Shown: positions 24,158-34,995, numbered from the stretch's first letter. The stretch is 64,000 nucleotides of DNA from Peribacillus faecalis (GCF_014712675.1 NZ_JACXSI010000070.1:1-64000), one strand, 5' to 3'. Made by a program: numbers and translations. Notes: a model not told the origin generated them from the letters alone.

Positions 24158-24172
24158 GCAGGTGGTTTTTTT
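24158..24172 (+). terminator. Right arm and T-run of the rpsD terminator, split by the IS
   Basis: GCAGGTGGTTTTTTT, the partner of the arm at 22672-22686. Confidence 0.75.
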
Positions 24173-24233
24173 ATTTTTCAATTCGACTTTCCGGCAGCCA
24201 TTGTGTTGTAAAAAAATATAGACAAAAAGATAA

Positions 24234-24276
24234 AAAACAGCCGGAGAAAAAACTCAGAATTTTCTCCAGCTGTTTT
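24234..24276 (+). terminator. Second hairpin downstream of rpsD and the IS
   Basis: AAAACAGCCGGAGAAAA/TTTTCTCCAGCTGTTTT around AACTCAGAA: a strong stem flanked by A- and T-runs, able to work on both strands. It lies between the rpsD/IS region and tyrS. Confidence 0.75.
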
Positions 24277-24366
24277 ATTTGCGATAAAAGCAACGCCTAT
24301 CCATAAAAGAAAATAAAATCACGAAGTTCAGTAATCCTATTTATTTTCAAACAAGCTATAGGCAAA

Positions 24367-24402
24367 CCATCCAAAAAGTCACATATGACTTTTTGGATAG
24401 GT
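24367..24402 (-). terminator. Terminator of tyrS
   Basis: CCATCCAAAAAGTC/GACTTTTTGGATAGG around ACATAT, about 15 bases beyond the tyrS stop codon. Confidence 0.8.
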
Positions 24403-24416
24403 CCCTTATCATTTCA

Positions 24417-25709
<1,293 letters not shown>

Positions 25710-25773
25710 CTATCCGCCCTATCTATTGAATCTATAGGATGCCCGACAATGTGCAGCGAAATCATAATAAACA

Positions 25774-26045
25774 CAAAAAAGCCCCTTCATAAAATGAAGG
25801 GACGAAATAATCGCGGTACCACCCAACTTGAGAACTCCCAATAAGAAATTCTCCGCTCACATAAATAACGGCTATAAACCGTTTGCTGCTACTTACTAAA
25901 TCAAAAAGCGTTCCCAGCAAATGCTCGAGGCAGTAATTCATGACATCTATATGTTCCGGTTTTCACCAACCACCGGCTCTCTGCATACAGTGATAGATTC
26001 ACTACTGACACCTGTCTTCGCAACATTATTCAACTGACAGTTTTA
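25774..26045 (-). promoter_or_regulatory. Tyrosine T-box riboswitch of tyrS
   Basis: The minus strand carries the T-box sequence GGGTGGTACCGCG (25824-25812), the antiterminator bulge region. The downstream terminator is CCCTTCATTTTATGAAGGGG followed by a T-run (25804-25774). Upstream, stem I contains AGAGAGCCGGTGGTTGGTG. A TAC triplet in GAATTACTGCC (25935-25933) is the likely specifier, matching tyrosine. Uncharged tRNA-Tyr should stabilise the antiterminator. Confidence 0.95.
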
Positions 26046-26060
26046 AACTTGATGTACAGT

Positions 26061-26089
26061 ATTCTATAATATCAAATTTAAAAAGTCAA
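26061..26089 (-). promoter_or_regulatory. Sigma-A promoter of the tyrS T-box
   Basis: Minus strand TTGACT (26089-26084), 17 bases, TAGAAT (26066-26061), just upstream of the T-box stem I. Confidence 0.8.
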
Positions 26090-26189
26090 ACACCTACCTC
26101 ATTAGAAAAATCATAAAATTCACTAAATATACCTAATTATACCAACATATATGGTATAATTAACTCTGAATTTCAGGGGGATGAGAAAA

Positions 26190-29039
26190 ATGAATAAAAA
26201 TAAAATGCTTACTGTTTTTCTGGATTTTTTCAAAAAAGCGGACAAGCCGCAAACGAGAAAATATTTCCGAATCAGCTACCACGTCATTTGGAATATTATT
26301 CTATTATTCCTCATCTTCGGGGTCATCGGTGCAGCTTTTGCTGGAGGGGTTGGAGCAGGTTATTTCGCTTCACTGGTAAAAGATGAAGACGTGCGCTCGA
26401 AAGAATCGTTGACGAAGGATATTTATGACCTTGAAGAGACATCAGAAATTTATTTTGCCGACAATGTATATCTCGGAAAGATTAATACAGACCTCGAGCG
26501 TGAAATCATACCGATAGAGGAAATATCACCACATTTAATCAATGCCGTTGTTGCGACAGAAGATGAATACTTTTATGAACATGCAGGAATCGTACCAAAA
26601 GCGATATTCCGTGCTTTATTTCAGGAAGTTGCCAACACGTCTGTACAATCAGGCGGCAGCACTTTGACACAACAACTCGTTAAGCAACAGGTGCTTACAA
26701 ACGAACTTTCATTTGAGCGAAAAGCGAAAGAAATCATATTAGCAATGCGTGTCGAAAAGTATTTCCAAAAAGACGAAATTTTAGAGGCGTATTTGAACGT
26801 CTCTCCATTCGGCAGAAATTCATCCGGCCGCAATATAGCCGGTGCGCAAGCAGCAGCTCAAGGAATTTTTGGTGTTAATGCAAAAGATTTAAACCTTGCT
26901 CAAGCATCTTACATAGCTGGATTGCCTAAAAGTCCGTTTGGATACACGCCTTTTACCAATAAAGGTGAGGTCAAATCAAATCTTGAACCGGGCTTGAACA
27001 GACAGAAAACCGTTTTATCCAGTATGCTGAGCGCAGGTTTTATAACTGAAGCAGAGTATAAAGATGCCTTAGCCTACGACATCACCAAAGATTTCATTCC
27101 TAAACAGGATCCAGCCTTCGCCCAGTATCCTTATCTTACAACTGAGGTAGAAGAGCGCACCATAGAATTATTAGTCCCGTACTTTGCAGAAAAAGATGGT
27201 TACAGCCAGAAGGATTTAGATAAAAGTGAAGATTTAACAAACCATTACTATGCCGTCGCTAAAAAAGCAATGCGCCAAAACGGTTATAAAATCCACACAA
27301 CGATCAATAAAGACATGTATGTTAAAATGCAGCAAGTAGCTGCCGATTATAAACATTACGGAAGAGATCTGCCGGAAACAGTGACCAATAAGGAAACAAA
27401 GCAGGAGGAGTTGGTTATAGAACCGGTTGAACTAGGAGCAGTGCTGATGGAAAATGCAACCGGTAAAATTCTCAGCTTTGTCGGCGGCAGAGATTTCAAT
27501 CGGAAACAGGTGAATCACGCTACCTATACTACCCGGCCAAACGGATCAACAATGAAACCGATTCTTGTATATGCACCCGGTATAGAGCTGGGGGCATTGG
27601 CCCCAGGCACATTAGTGCTTGATGCGCCTATATCCGTTCCTACGCCTCAAGGGGCTTATCGGCCAACTAATTATGCATCGGGCTCATACAAAGGTTTAAC
27701 GACTGCAAGGGAAGCATTAGTCCGTTCTGACAACGTGCCGGCCGTCAAATTTTACATGGATATTATCAATCAAAATCCGGTTCAATATTTAGCTAAAATG
27801 GGCTTCACAAGCTTAACCGAAGGAGACTACTCTAACTATTCAATGTCTATCGGCGGACTGACAGATGGAGTAACAGTTGAAGAAAACGTCAATGCTTATG
27901 CGACGTTGGCCAATAACGGACAATTCGTTGATGCATATATGATCGAAAAAATCGAAACAAAAAAGGGAGAGGTTATTTATCAACATGAAATAAAGCCAGA
28001 TACTGTATTCTCTCCGCAAACTGCTTATTTGACGATTGATATGATGCGGGACGTTCTGTCAAGAGGAACTGCAACTGCGGCTCGGAACCGTTTAAATTTC
28101 AGTTCGGATTTTGCCGGTAAAACCGGGACAAGCCAAAGTTTCTACGATGCTTGGTTTGTGGCCTCCAACCCGACCATTACTTTCGGTGTTTGGAATGGCT
28201 ATGACACGCCAAAATCTTTAAGCTATTCATATAATGGATTAAGCTACAGCCAGAGGAACCAATACTTGTGGGCCGATTTGCTGAATGCCGCCTATACTGT
28301 CAATCCGGAATTAATCGGACCGAAAAAGCGTTTTACGATGCCAAACGGGATTATAAAAACATCCTTTTGCGCATTGCTCAAACTATCCGGCGATATTTGC
28401 AGCACGGCGGGCATTAGCGGCACAGACTTGTTCCCGGTGAAATACGCCGTTTCATTTTCCGGACAAGCTACGAGCACAGCAACCTTTGTAACAATCGGAG
28501 ATTCAAAATATAAAGCTCTGCCGACCACCCCTGCTGAATTTGTGGATACCGGATCTGTTATGTCTGAGAATTTCTTAAGGCTAATTGCAGGTAAATATGT
28601 ATCGACTTCCGGTCTGTCTGGCAACTTTAAAGGGGCAGCAGTCGGAGGAATCAAAACAATGAATGAAAACGGTGCTGTTCCATATCCTTTAAGTATCCAA
28701 GCCAACGGAAACACAATTACTTGGAGCAAACACGGCGATTCAGACATTATCGGATATCGTGTTTACAAAAACGGACAACAAGTGTCAACAATACGCAATT
28801 CTAACGCATCATTCTCCTTCACCGGGGACGTAGGCGAATATACTGTTAGAGCCGTAGACATAGCCGGTAATGAGTCTGCTTCATCCAATATTATAATACT
28901 AGGGCAAGTTGCGAATCCGGCACCTGAAGAAACCCAGCCGCCACCGGAAACAACAATACCTGAAGAGGAAAATACCCCTCCACCTGACAGTGGAGCCGGA
29001 AACGGCTCAGGTGATGATAACAGCGAGAACAGTCAATAA
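26190..29039 (+). CDS. Class A penicillin-binding protein with C-terminal Fn3-like domain
   Basis: Bifunctional peptidoglycan synthase anchored in the membrane. The order below counts from MNKNK. A short basic cytoplasmic tail and one membrane segment (about 35-60) come first. A GT51 glycosyltransferase domain follows with catalytic Glu in ATEDEYFYEHAG (about 124), SGGSTLTQQLVKQ and RKAKEIILAMRVEKYF. The transpeptidase domain has SxxK as STMK (about 453-456), SDN (about 513) and KTG (about 644). An Fn3-like segment (about 830-910, SIQANGNTITWSKHGDSDIIG) precedes a proline/glutamate-rich tail. The start lies 9 bases after AGGGGG; an ATG three codons earlier abuts that site. 949 residues is in the PBP1a/PBP1 range. 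It sits between tyrS and acsA as a single gene with its own terminator; the exact B. subtilis counterpart is not certain. Confidence 0.93.
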   Translation: MNKNKMLTVFLDFFKKADKPQTRKYFRISYHVIWNIILLFLIFGVIGAAFAGGVGAGYFASLVKDEDVRSKESLTKDIYDLEETSEIYFADNVYLGKINTDLEREIIPIEEISPHLINAVVATEDEYFYEHAGIVPKAIFRALFQEVANTSVQSGGSTLTQQLVKQQVLTNELSFERKAKEIILAMRVEKYFQKDEILEAYLNVSPFGRNSSGRNIAGAQAAAQGIFGVNAKDLNLAQASYIAGLPKSPFGYTPFTNKGEVKSNLEPGLNRQKTVLSSMLSAGFITEAEYKDALAYDITKDFIPKQDPAFAQYPYLTTEVEERTIELLVPYFAEKDGYSQKDLDKSEDLTNHYYAVAKKAMRQNGYKIHTTINKDMYVKMQQVAADYKHYGRDLPETVTNKETKQEELVIEPVELGAVLMENATGKILSFVGGRDFNRKQVNHATYTTRPNGSTMKPILVYAPGIELGALAPGTLVLDAPISVPTPQGAYRPTNYASGSYKGLTTAREALVRSDNVPAVKFYMDIINQNPVQYLAKMGFTSLTEGDYSNYSMSIGGLTDGVTVEENVNAYATLANNGQFVDAYMIEKIETKKGEVIYQHEIKPDTVFSPQTAYLTIDMMRDVLSRGTATAARNRLNFSSDFAGKTGTSQSFYDAWFVASNPTITFGVWNGYDTPKSLSYSYNGLSYSQRNQYLWADLLNAAYTVNPELIGPKKRFTMPNGIIKTSFCALLKLSGDICSTAGISGTDLFPVKYAVSFSGQATSTATFVTIGDSKYKALPTTPAEFVDTGSVMSENFLRLIAGKYVSTSGLSGNFKGAAVGGIKTMNENGAVPYPLSIQANGNTITWSKHGDSDIIGYRVYKNGQQVSTIRNSNASFSFTGDVGEYTVRAVDIAGNESASSNIIILGQVANPAPEETQPPPETTIPEEENTPPPDSGAGNGSGDDNSENSQ

Positions 29040-29049
29040 CATCAAACAG

Positions 29050-29078
29050 AAGGACCTCCGGATTAACCGGAGGTCCTT
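29050..29078. terminator. Bidirectional terminator between the PBP gene and acsA
   Basis: AAGGACCTCCGG/CCGGAGGTCCTT around ATTAA, between two convergent genes. Confidence 0.9.
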
Positions 29079-29101
29079 CTATTACATTTAAAACTATTAC
29101 T

Positions 29102-30820
29102 CTAATCCTCCATCGTTGATAAATCCCCTGTCGGCAAATCAAGTTCCCATGCCTTCAGTACTCTGCGCATAATCTTGCCGCTTCGTGTTTTTGGCAATTT
29201 ATCTTTAAATGATATTTCCCTTGGCGCTGCATGAGCTGCCAACCCATTTTTCACAAATTGACGGATTTCTTCCTTCAATTCATCAGTTGCCTCATAGCCG
29301 TCTCGCAGAGCGATAAATGCTTTAATAATCTCACCTCGCACCGGATCGGGCTTACCGATAACTCCTGCTTCCGCAACGGCTGGATGCTCGACAAGTTTGC
29401 TTTCTACTTCAAACGGACCTACTCGTTCTCCTGCTGTCATAATGACATCATCGATTCTTCCTTGGAACCAGAAATAGCCGTCTTCATCCATATACGCTGA
29501 GTCTCCTGAAACGTACCAGTCATTCGGCATGAAATAAGAATCATATTTTTCTTGGTTATTCCATATTTGCTTCATCATAGATGGCCAACCCTTTTTAATT
29601 GCTAAATTCCCCATTCTGTTAGGAGGCAGCTCATTCCCCCTATCATCGACGATAGCCGCCTGAATTCCGGGAATCGGTTTGCCCATTGAACCCGGTTTAA
29701 TTTCCATGCATGGGTAATTGCAAATCAGCTGCGAACCTGTTTCCGTCATCCACCATGTATCATGAATTCTGAGATTGAACACTTTCATTCCCCAACGTAT
29801 TACCTCAGGATTGAGCGGCTCTCCTACACTCAAAAGATGACGCAACGAGCTTAAATCATATTTTTCCACAACAGCATCTCCGGCACCCATCAGCATTCTG
29901 AAAGACGTCGGGGCACTATACCACACTGTGACGCCATAATTCTCGATTGCTTCATACCAGGCATCCGGGTTAAAACGGCCACCAATAATCACACTGGAAG
30001 TGCCATGAAGCCACGGACCAAAAATACCATATGCGGTGCCTGTTACCCAACCCGGATCTGCTGTGCACCAATATATGTCATCTTCTTTTAAATCCAATAC
30101 CCACTTCGCTGTCTGATACTGCTGAATCATGGCATTATGTACGTGCAATACTCCTTTCGGTTTGCCGGTTGAACCCGAAGTATAGTGAAGAAGCATCCCA
30201 TCCTCCAGGTCGACCCATTCCACATCCAACTGCTTACCCGCATCTTGAAAATAGTTATTAAAACTGATGATTTTTCCTTCTTCGTTCACTTCATCACCAA
30301 CAATAAAAATCTTCTCGAGTGCCGGCAGTTCATCTGCAGGAATACGCGAGACTAATTCAGGAGTTGTTACAATGATTTTCGCTTCACTGTCTGCCAGACG
30401 ATCCCTAACAGCACCTTCCATAAACGCCTCAAACAAAGGGCCAACAATAGCTCCTAGCTTAATCGCCCCTAAAATCACAAAATATATTTCCGGTGAGCGC
30501 GGCATAAAAACAAACACTCTGTCACCTTTCACAACTCCGCCTATTTCTTTTAAAACATTCGCTGCTTTATTTGAATTTTCCATCATTTCTTTAAATGTAT
30601 ACTTTTCATTTCGATTTGCATTGCGATAATATAATGCAACTTTATTTTTTCTATTTCCTAAGGCATGACGGTCAATAGCTTCATATGCAATGTTAACTTT
30701 TCCTGAATCCGACCAAGAGAAATTTTTCTCTGCTTCCTTCCAATTGAAATGCTTACGCGTTTCATCATAATCTTTCAAGTTAAAATCCCCATTTACAACT
30801 GATAGCGCTTTCACTGCCAA
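29102..30820 (-). CDS. acsA: Acetyl-CoA synthetase (AMP-forming)
   Basis: Converts acetate, ATP and CoA to acetyl-CoA for growth on or scavenging of acetate. The 572-residue ANL-family enzyme has the P-loop-like YTSGSTGKPKGVLHVHNA, the hinge and nucleotide region WWMTETGSQL, YVSGDSAYMDEDGYFWFQGR and the C-terminal PKTRSGKIMRRVLKA. The lysine of that last motif is the residue acetylated by AcuA and deacetylated by AcuC/SrtN in B. subtilis. The acu genes are divergent from it, as in B. subtilis. It has a consensus promoter (30849-30877) and a nearby cre site, implying CcpA repression on glucose. Confidence 0.97.
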   Translation of the reverse strand: MAVKALSVVNGDFNLKDYDETRKHFNWKEAEKNFSWSDSGKVNIAYEAIDRHALGNRKNKVALYYRNANRNEKYTFKEMMENSNKAANVLKEIGGVVKGDRVFVFMPRSPEIYFVILGAIKLGAIVGPLFEAFMEGAVRDRLADSEAKIIVTTPELVSRIPADELPALEKIFIVGDEVNEEGKIISFNNYFQDAGKQLDVEWVDLEDGMLLHYTSGSTGKPKGVLHVHNAMIQQYQTAKWVLDLKEDDIYWCTADPGWVTGTAYGIFGPWLHGTSSVIIGGRFNPDAWYEAIENYGVTVWYSAPTSFRMLMGAGDAVVEKYDLSSLRHLLSVGEPLNPEVIRWGMKVFNLRIHDTWWMTETGSQLICNYPCMEIKPGSMGKPIPGIQAAIVDDRGNELPPNRMGNLAIKKGWPSMMKQIWNNQEKYDSYFMPNDWYVSGDSAYMDEDGYFWFQGRIDDVIMTAGERVGPFEVESKLVEHPAVAEAGVIGKPDPVRGEIIKAFIALRDGYEATDELKEEIRQFVKNGLAAHAAPREISFKDKLPKTRSGKIMRRVLKAWELDLPTGDLSTMED

Positions 30821-30848
30821 TCATCTCCTCTTACTAGAAATATATTAA

Positions 30849-30877
30849 ATTATAACCTTAAAACTAAAATTTGACAA
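30849..30877 (-). promoter_or_regulatory. Promoter of acsA
   Basis: Minus strand TTGTCA (30877-30872), 17 bases, TATAAT (30854-30849), about 30 bases upstream of the acsA start codon. Confidence 0.85.
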
Positions 30878-30916
30878 TTTTATAAAATTTTACAAATGTC
30901 GACTTTTATAATAATC

Positions 30917-30930
30917 TGTCAGCGCTTACA
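30917..30930. promoter_or_regulatory. cre site (CcpA operator) between acsA and acuA
   Basis: TGTCAGCGCTTACA agrees with TGWAANCGNTNWCA at all but one position. It lies between the two divergent promoters, suited to repress both. Both acsA and acuABC are known CcpA targets in B. subtilis, and ccpA is encoded 3 kb away. Confidence 0.8.
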
Positions 30931-31029
30931 ATTAACAGTAAATCATGGTAAACTATGTATACTATTCTTATAAGCTCAAAAATAGCATAACCATACTTTA
31001 TATAGATTCGTTCAATAGGTGGTGAAATT

Positions 31030-31662
31030 TTGGAACATGTAAAGACGTATTATAAAAAAGAACTGAATACTTCTTTAGGAACCGTAATAATTGAAGGACC
31101 TGTTCTTCCTGAAAATCTTGAAAAGTATGAGTTTGACGAAGGTCTTGTCGCATTTCGCCCTCCTGCACAGCAGAAGAAAGCAATTGTTGAAATATCCAAG
31201 TTACCCGAAGGAAGGATTATCATTGCCAGAGTAGACGATACAATTGTCGGCTATGCAACTTTTCTGTATCCGGACCCGCTCGAACGCTGGTCCGAGGGAA
31301 ATATGGAAGACTTAATCGAACTTGGAGCTATAGAAGTAATCGCCAAGTACCGCGGTTGCGGCATCGGCAAAGGATTGCTAACGGTTTCTATGATGGATGA
31401 TGCAATGAACGATTACATAGTCATCACCACAGAATATTATTGGCATTGGGATTTAAAAGGAACGGGACTCAACGTTTGGGAATACCGAAAAGTAATGGAA
31501 AAGATGATGAGTGCCGGAGGATTGGAATATTTTGCGACCGATGACCCGGAAATCTCCTCCCATCCCGCCAATTGCTTAATGGCTAAAATTGGCTCCCGAG
31601 TAGGAGTAGAATCGATTGAAAAGTTTGATCAGCTTCGATTTATGAACCGCTATATGTATTAA
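31030..31662 (+). CDS. acuA: Protein acetyltransferase AcuA
   Basis: GNAT-family enzyme that acetylates the catalytic lysine of AcsA and switches it off. The 210-residue protein has the acetyl-CoA-binding loop YRGCGIGKGLLTVSMMDD (about residues 115-132) and preceding strands LIELGAIEVIAKYRG. The C-terminal WDLKGTGLNVWEYRKVMEKMM belongs to the AcuA family. The start is a TTG 7 bases after AGGTGGTGA. First gene of acuABC and divergent from its target acsA. A TATACT-type -10 lies at 30958-30963, with the cre site just upstream. Confidence 0.94.
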   Translation: MEHVKTYYKKELNTSLGTVIIEGPVLPENLEKYEFDEGLVAFRPPAQQKKAIVEISKLPEGRIIIARVDDTIVGYATFLYPDPLERWSEGNMEDLIELGAIEVIAKYRGCGIGKGLLTVSMMDDAMNDYIVITTEYYWHWDLKGTGLNVWEYRKVMEKMMSAGGLEYFATDDPEISSHPANCLMAKIGSRVGVESIEKFDQLRFMNRYMY

Positions 31663-31726
31663 TTAACTGATTTTACATCTATGTCCGACTTCATTGACTA
31701 TACAGAAAATGAAAAGGGGTATCTTT

Positions 31727-32377
31727 ATGATCGCTGAAGAAATCATGAGTAAAGATGTAATTACATTAAACAGTAGTGACACGATTCAAACAGCCATGAG
31801 AGTCATGAGAGAAAACAGAATACGTCACATTCCGATTGTCGATGAGAACAATTCACTGATTGGTCTGGTAACGACACAAAGTATACGCAATGCCTCGCCT
31901 TCTATCTTATATGCGAATGAGCAAATTGAGGATGTATTAGATAAGCCATTAAGCATGATTATGAAAACAAATGTAGTGACAGGACATTCTTTGGACTTCG
32001 TAGAAGACATTGCCATGCTCTTTTATGAAAATAAAATCGGATGCCTGCCAATTTTAAACGGCCGTTCATTAGTCGGCATTATCTCAGAATCTGATTTGCT
32101 TCATACATTTGTGAAATTTACAGGCGCCGATCAGCCCGGCTCTCACATCGAAGTTAAAGTTACTAATAAATCAGGAATGCTTCATGAGTTAGCAGCTATT
32201 TTTAAAGAAAAGAATGTCAATATACTCAGTATTTTAATGCGACCTGACCAGACGGATGAAAAAAGCGTTATCGTAGTATTACGAGTGAAAACAATGAATC
32301 CTCTTAATATCGTATCAGCATTGCAGACTAACGGTTTCACTGTTCTTTGGCCGAAAGCTCCGGAGTTCCCATTATGA
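31727..32377 (+). CDS. acuB: AcuB, CBS-ACT domain protein
   Basis: Role in acetoin/acetate control not biochemically settled; the domains suggest nucleotide and amino acid or effector sensing. Two CBS repeats (about residues 1-60, MSKDVITLNSSDTIQTAMRVM, and 75-135, IAMLFYENKIGCLPIL) are followed by an ACT domain (about 140-212, IEVKVTNKSGMLHELAAIFKEK). I begin it at MIAEEIMSKD, 7 bases after AAAGGGG; a TTG further upstream lacks a site. 216 residues. Its stop overlaps the acuC start by 4 bases (ATGA), so translation is coupled. Confidence 0.92.
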   Translation: MIAEEIMSKDVITLNSSDTIQTAMRVMRENRIRHIPIVDENNSLIGLVTTQSIRNASPSILYANEQIEDVLDKPLSMIMKTNVVTGHSLDFVEDIAMLFYENKIGCLPILNGRSLVGIISESDLLHTFVKFTGADQPGSHIEVKVTNKSGMLHELAAIFKEKNVNILSILMRPDQTDEKSVIVVLRVKTMNPLNIVSALQTNGFTVLWPKAPEFPL

Positions 32378-33540
32378 ACAAAGCGGTTTTCGTTTATTCA
32401 GAAGAACTGTTGAAATACCGTTTTAGCCAAGAACACCCCTTCAATCAAAAACGATTGAATATAACATTGGACCTGCTTCAAAAATCGAAGTTAATTGAGG
32501 ATCGGCATATTATCCCGCCAAGAATGGCAACAGATGAAGAATTGGAGCTAATACATGACCCTAATTATATTCAGGCAGTAAAATTGGCAGGACAAGGGTT
32601 GCTGAGTGCCGAACAGGCGGAGAATTATGGCTTAGCGACTGACGATACACCTATGTTTCCGAATATGCACGAAGCAAGCGCAATGCTTGTGGGAGGCACA
32701 TTAACTGCGGTTGATCAAGTAATGACCGGTCAATCACAGCATGCCCTCCATATTGGCGGCGGACTGCATCACGGTTTCAGAGGGAAAGCATCAGGTTTTT
32801 GCATATACAATGATAGTTCCGTAGCCATTAAATACATACAAGAAAAATACAATGCGAAAGTTCTATATGTGGACACAGATGCCCATCATGGTGATGGTGT
32901 ACAATGGTCCTTTTACGACGATGACCAAGTTTGCACTTTTTCTATTCATGAAACCGGACGCTACTTGTTTCCCGGTACAGGAAATACGAATGAACGCGGT
33001 CAAGGGAAAGGTTACGGCTATTCATTCAATATTCCGGTGGATGCCTTCACCGAAGATGACTCATGGCTATATGCTTATGAAACAGCTTTCCGAGAAATCA
33101 CTGAATTTTTCAGACCCGATGTCATACTGACACAAAACGGCGCTGACTCGCATTATTATGATCCGCTCACCCATTTGTCGGCAACGATGAAAATATATGA
33201 AAAAATTCCCCAGCTAGCACATGAACTGGCGCACCAATACTGCAACGGCAAATGGATTGCGGTCGGAGGAGGCGGCTATGACATATGGAGAGTTGTTCCG
33301 CGTGCCTGGTCAAGAATATGGATAGAAATGACAGATACAACAAATATAAATGGACCACTTCCGCTTGAATGGGTGGAAAGGTGGCAAAAAGAATCCCCTG
33401 TCGCTTTGCCGACCACTTGGGAAGATCCTGATGGAATATATAATCCGATTCCAAGAAAAGATGAAATAACCGAAAAGAATTTTCAAGTCGTCGAGAAAGC
33501 TCTCTACCAAATCCGCTCTAATAAAAAAGTTGAGCAATAA
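32374..33540 (+). CDS. acuC: Protein deacetylase AcuC (class I/II HDAC-like)
   Basis: Zinc hydrolase that removes the acetyl group from AcsA and reactivates it. The 388-residue arginase/deacetylase fold shows HIGGGLHHGFRGKASGFCIYN, with the catalytic histidine pair and the zinc region, and DTDAHHGDGVQWSFY (zinc Asp and His). LTQNGADSHYYDPLT and the final GGGGYD follow. Start at MNKAVFVYS, with GGAG eight bases before; a longer reading from an upstream TTG lies within acuB. Last gene of the operon. A degenerate R1 box follows the stop. Confidence 0.95.
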   Translation: MNKAVFVYSEELLKYRFSQEHPFNQKRLNITLDLLQKSKLIEDRHIIPPRMATDEELELIHDPNYIQAVKLAGQGLLSAEQAENYGLATDDTPMFPNMHEASAMLVGGTLTAVDQVMTGQSQHALHIGGGLHHGFRGKASGFCIYNDSSVAIKYIQEKYNAKVLYVDTDAHHGDGVQWSFYDDDQVCTFSIHETGRYLFPGTGNTNERGQGKGYGYSFNIPVDAFTEDDSWLYAYETAFREITEFFRPDVILTQNGADSHYYDPLTHLSATMKIYEKIPQLAHELAHQYCNGKWIAVGGGGYDIWRVVPRAWSRIWIEMTDTTNINGPLPLEWVERWQKESPVALPTTWEDPDGIYNPIPRKDEITEKNFQVVEKALYQIRSNKKVEQ

Positions 33541-33541
33541 A

Positions 33542-33572
33542 GAGAAACCGTAACCGATACTTTTTTGAAAAG
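33542..33572 (+). repeat. Degenerate R1 5' box after acuC
   Basis: GAGAAACCG, TAAC, CGATACTTTTTT starts one base after the acuC stop codon. It has the layout of the R1 first hairpin with several changes and no other modules. Confidence 0.5.
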
Positions 33573-33614
33573 GCAGATACTATAAAGTTCAAACATTTAA
33601 TGTTTTCTTAAGAA

Positions 33615-33668
33615 ATAAAAAAGGTTTCTTGCAGACGTCAAAAAAATCGTCTGCAAGAAACCTTTTAT
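33615..33668. terminator. Bidirectional terminator between acuC and ccpA
   Basis: AAAAGGTTTCTTGCAGAC/GTCTGCAAGAAACCTTTT, a strong symmetrical stem; the ccpA stop codon lies in its right arm. Confidence 0.95.
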
Positions 33669-34663
33669 TTTGTAGAATTACGTTCCTCAATCCGATGTGG
33701 CAGAACAACTGCCCGTTCCTGTACTTCCTCTTTATTCATAAGCTTTGTTAATAGTCTCATTGCAACTGCGCCGATATCATATAAAGGCTGAACAACTGTT
33801 GTAACTTGAGGGCGGACCATCAAAGTTAGCTTTGTATTGTCAAAACTAATTACTTCAATATCATCCGGTACTTTAAAGCCTTTATCTTGAATGGCATTCA
33901 CAACGCCGACCGCCATTTCATCTGCTCCTACCAGCACTGCTGTCGGCTTTTCGTTTAATTCAGAAAGGCGATTCACAGCTTCAATACCTGAATCGTAAGA
34001 AAAATCACCTTCAATCACATAATCTTCATTGAAAGCAATATTTTTCTCCTCTAGCGCCTTCTTATAACCTGCCAGTTTCTTCTGACTGATGGATTCCTCA
34101 CGATTGCCGATTACCAATGCAATTTTTGTATGCCCGTTAGACAGGAAGAAAGTCACACTGTCATAAGCAGCTTGCTCATAATCAATATTAACAGACGGCA
34201 TTTCCCCTGAATCTTCAATGGAACCAGCAAGCACAATCGGCACAGGAGATTTCTTAAATTCATCAAGATGATCTTCCGTAATATTAGATCCCATGAAAAT
34301 AAGACCATCTACTTGTTTACCAAGCATTGTGTTCAACAAATGCAGTTCTTTTTCCGTATTTTCATCTGAGTTACTCAAAATAATATTATATTTATACATT
34401 GTTGCGATATCTTCAATTCCTCGTGCCAATTCGGCATAGAATATGTTAGAAATATCCGGGATAATCAAACCGACAGTTGTCGTTTTCTTACTCGCTAAAC
34501 CTCTTGCTACCGCATTCGGACGATAACCTAAACGGTCGATTACGTCCATGACTTTCTTTCTTGTGACAGGCTTAACATTCGGATTTCCATTCACTACACG
34601 CGAAACCGTTGCCATCGAAACGTTTGCCTCTCTTGCTACATCATAAATGGTGATATTATTCAT
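33665..34663 (-). CDS. ccpA: Catabolite control protein A
   Basis: LacI/GalR-family global regulator of carbon catabolite control; with HPr-Ser-P it binds cre sites. The 332-residue protein starts with the DNA-binding helix-turn-helix [20 protein letters not shown] and the hinge helix [14 protein letters not shown]. The periplasmic-binding-protein-like core follows, including [22 protein letters not shown]. Normal length. AAAGGAGTG precedes the ATG. Located next to aroA and acuC as in B. subtilis, but with an alanine symporter gene placed between ccpA and aroA. Confidence 0.97.
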   Translation of the reverse strand: MNNITIYDVAREANVSMATVSRVVNGNPNVKPVTRKKVMDVIDRLGYRPNAVARGLASKKTTTVGLIIPDISNIFYAELARGIEDIATMYKYNIILSNSDENTEKELHLLNTMLGKQVDGLIFMGSNITEDHLDEFKKSPVPIVLAGSIEDSGEMPSVNIDYEQAAYDSVTFFLSNGHTKIALVIGNREESISQKKLAGYKKALEEKNIAFNEDYVIEGDFSYDSGIEAVNRLSELNEKPTAVLVGADEMAVGVVNAIQDKGFKVPDDIEVISFDNTKLTLMVRPQVTTVVQPLYDIGAVAMRLLTKLMNKEEVQERAVVLPHRIEERNSTK

Positions 34664-34957
34664 TCAATAGGCACTCCTTTACAAAATATTCTTCCGCAAA
34701 TCTGTTTTCTTAAATCGAAACCATATATATAAAAGTTTATAGATTTTTCAACTTAGCTAACTTTCTGCGTTACACAGCATCAATAATAATATGTACACAT
34801 TGTAAATAATATACTATTAATACTTTATATTACGATAAGGAACCGATTACTGCAATGCTGTTTTCACATTTTTTCAACCTATGGGATGGTTCCCTTTTAT
34901 ATTATACCTTTTTCCTATATGTACTGATATTGGTAATTGATTAAATATTCAATTTTA

Positions 34958-34995
34958 TTTCTGCAACAGATATATCGATCATATCAGTTGCAGAA
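34958..34995. repeat. Near-perfect palindrome upstream of ccpA
   Basis: TTTCTGCAACAGATATA, TCGA, TCATATCAGTTGCAGAA: both arms pair over about 16 positions. It lacks a following T-run on the strand of the local genes, so it may be an operator or a remnant terminator. Confidence 0.6.
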
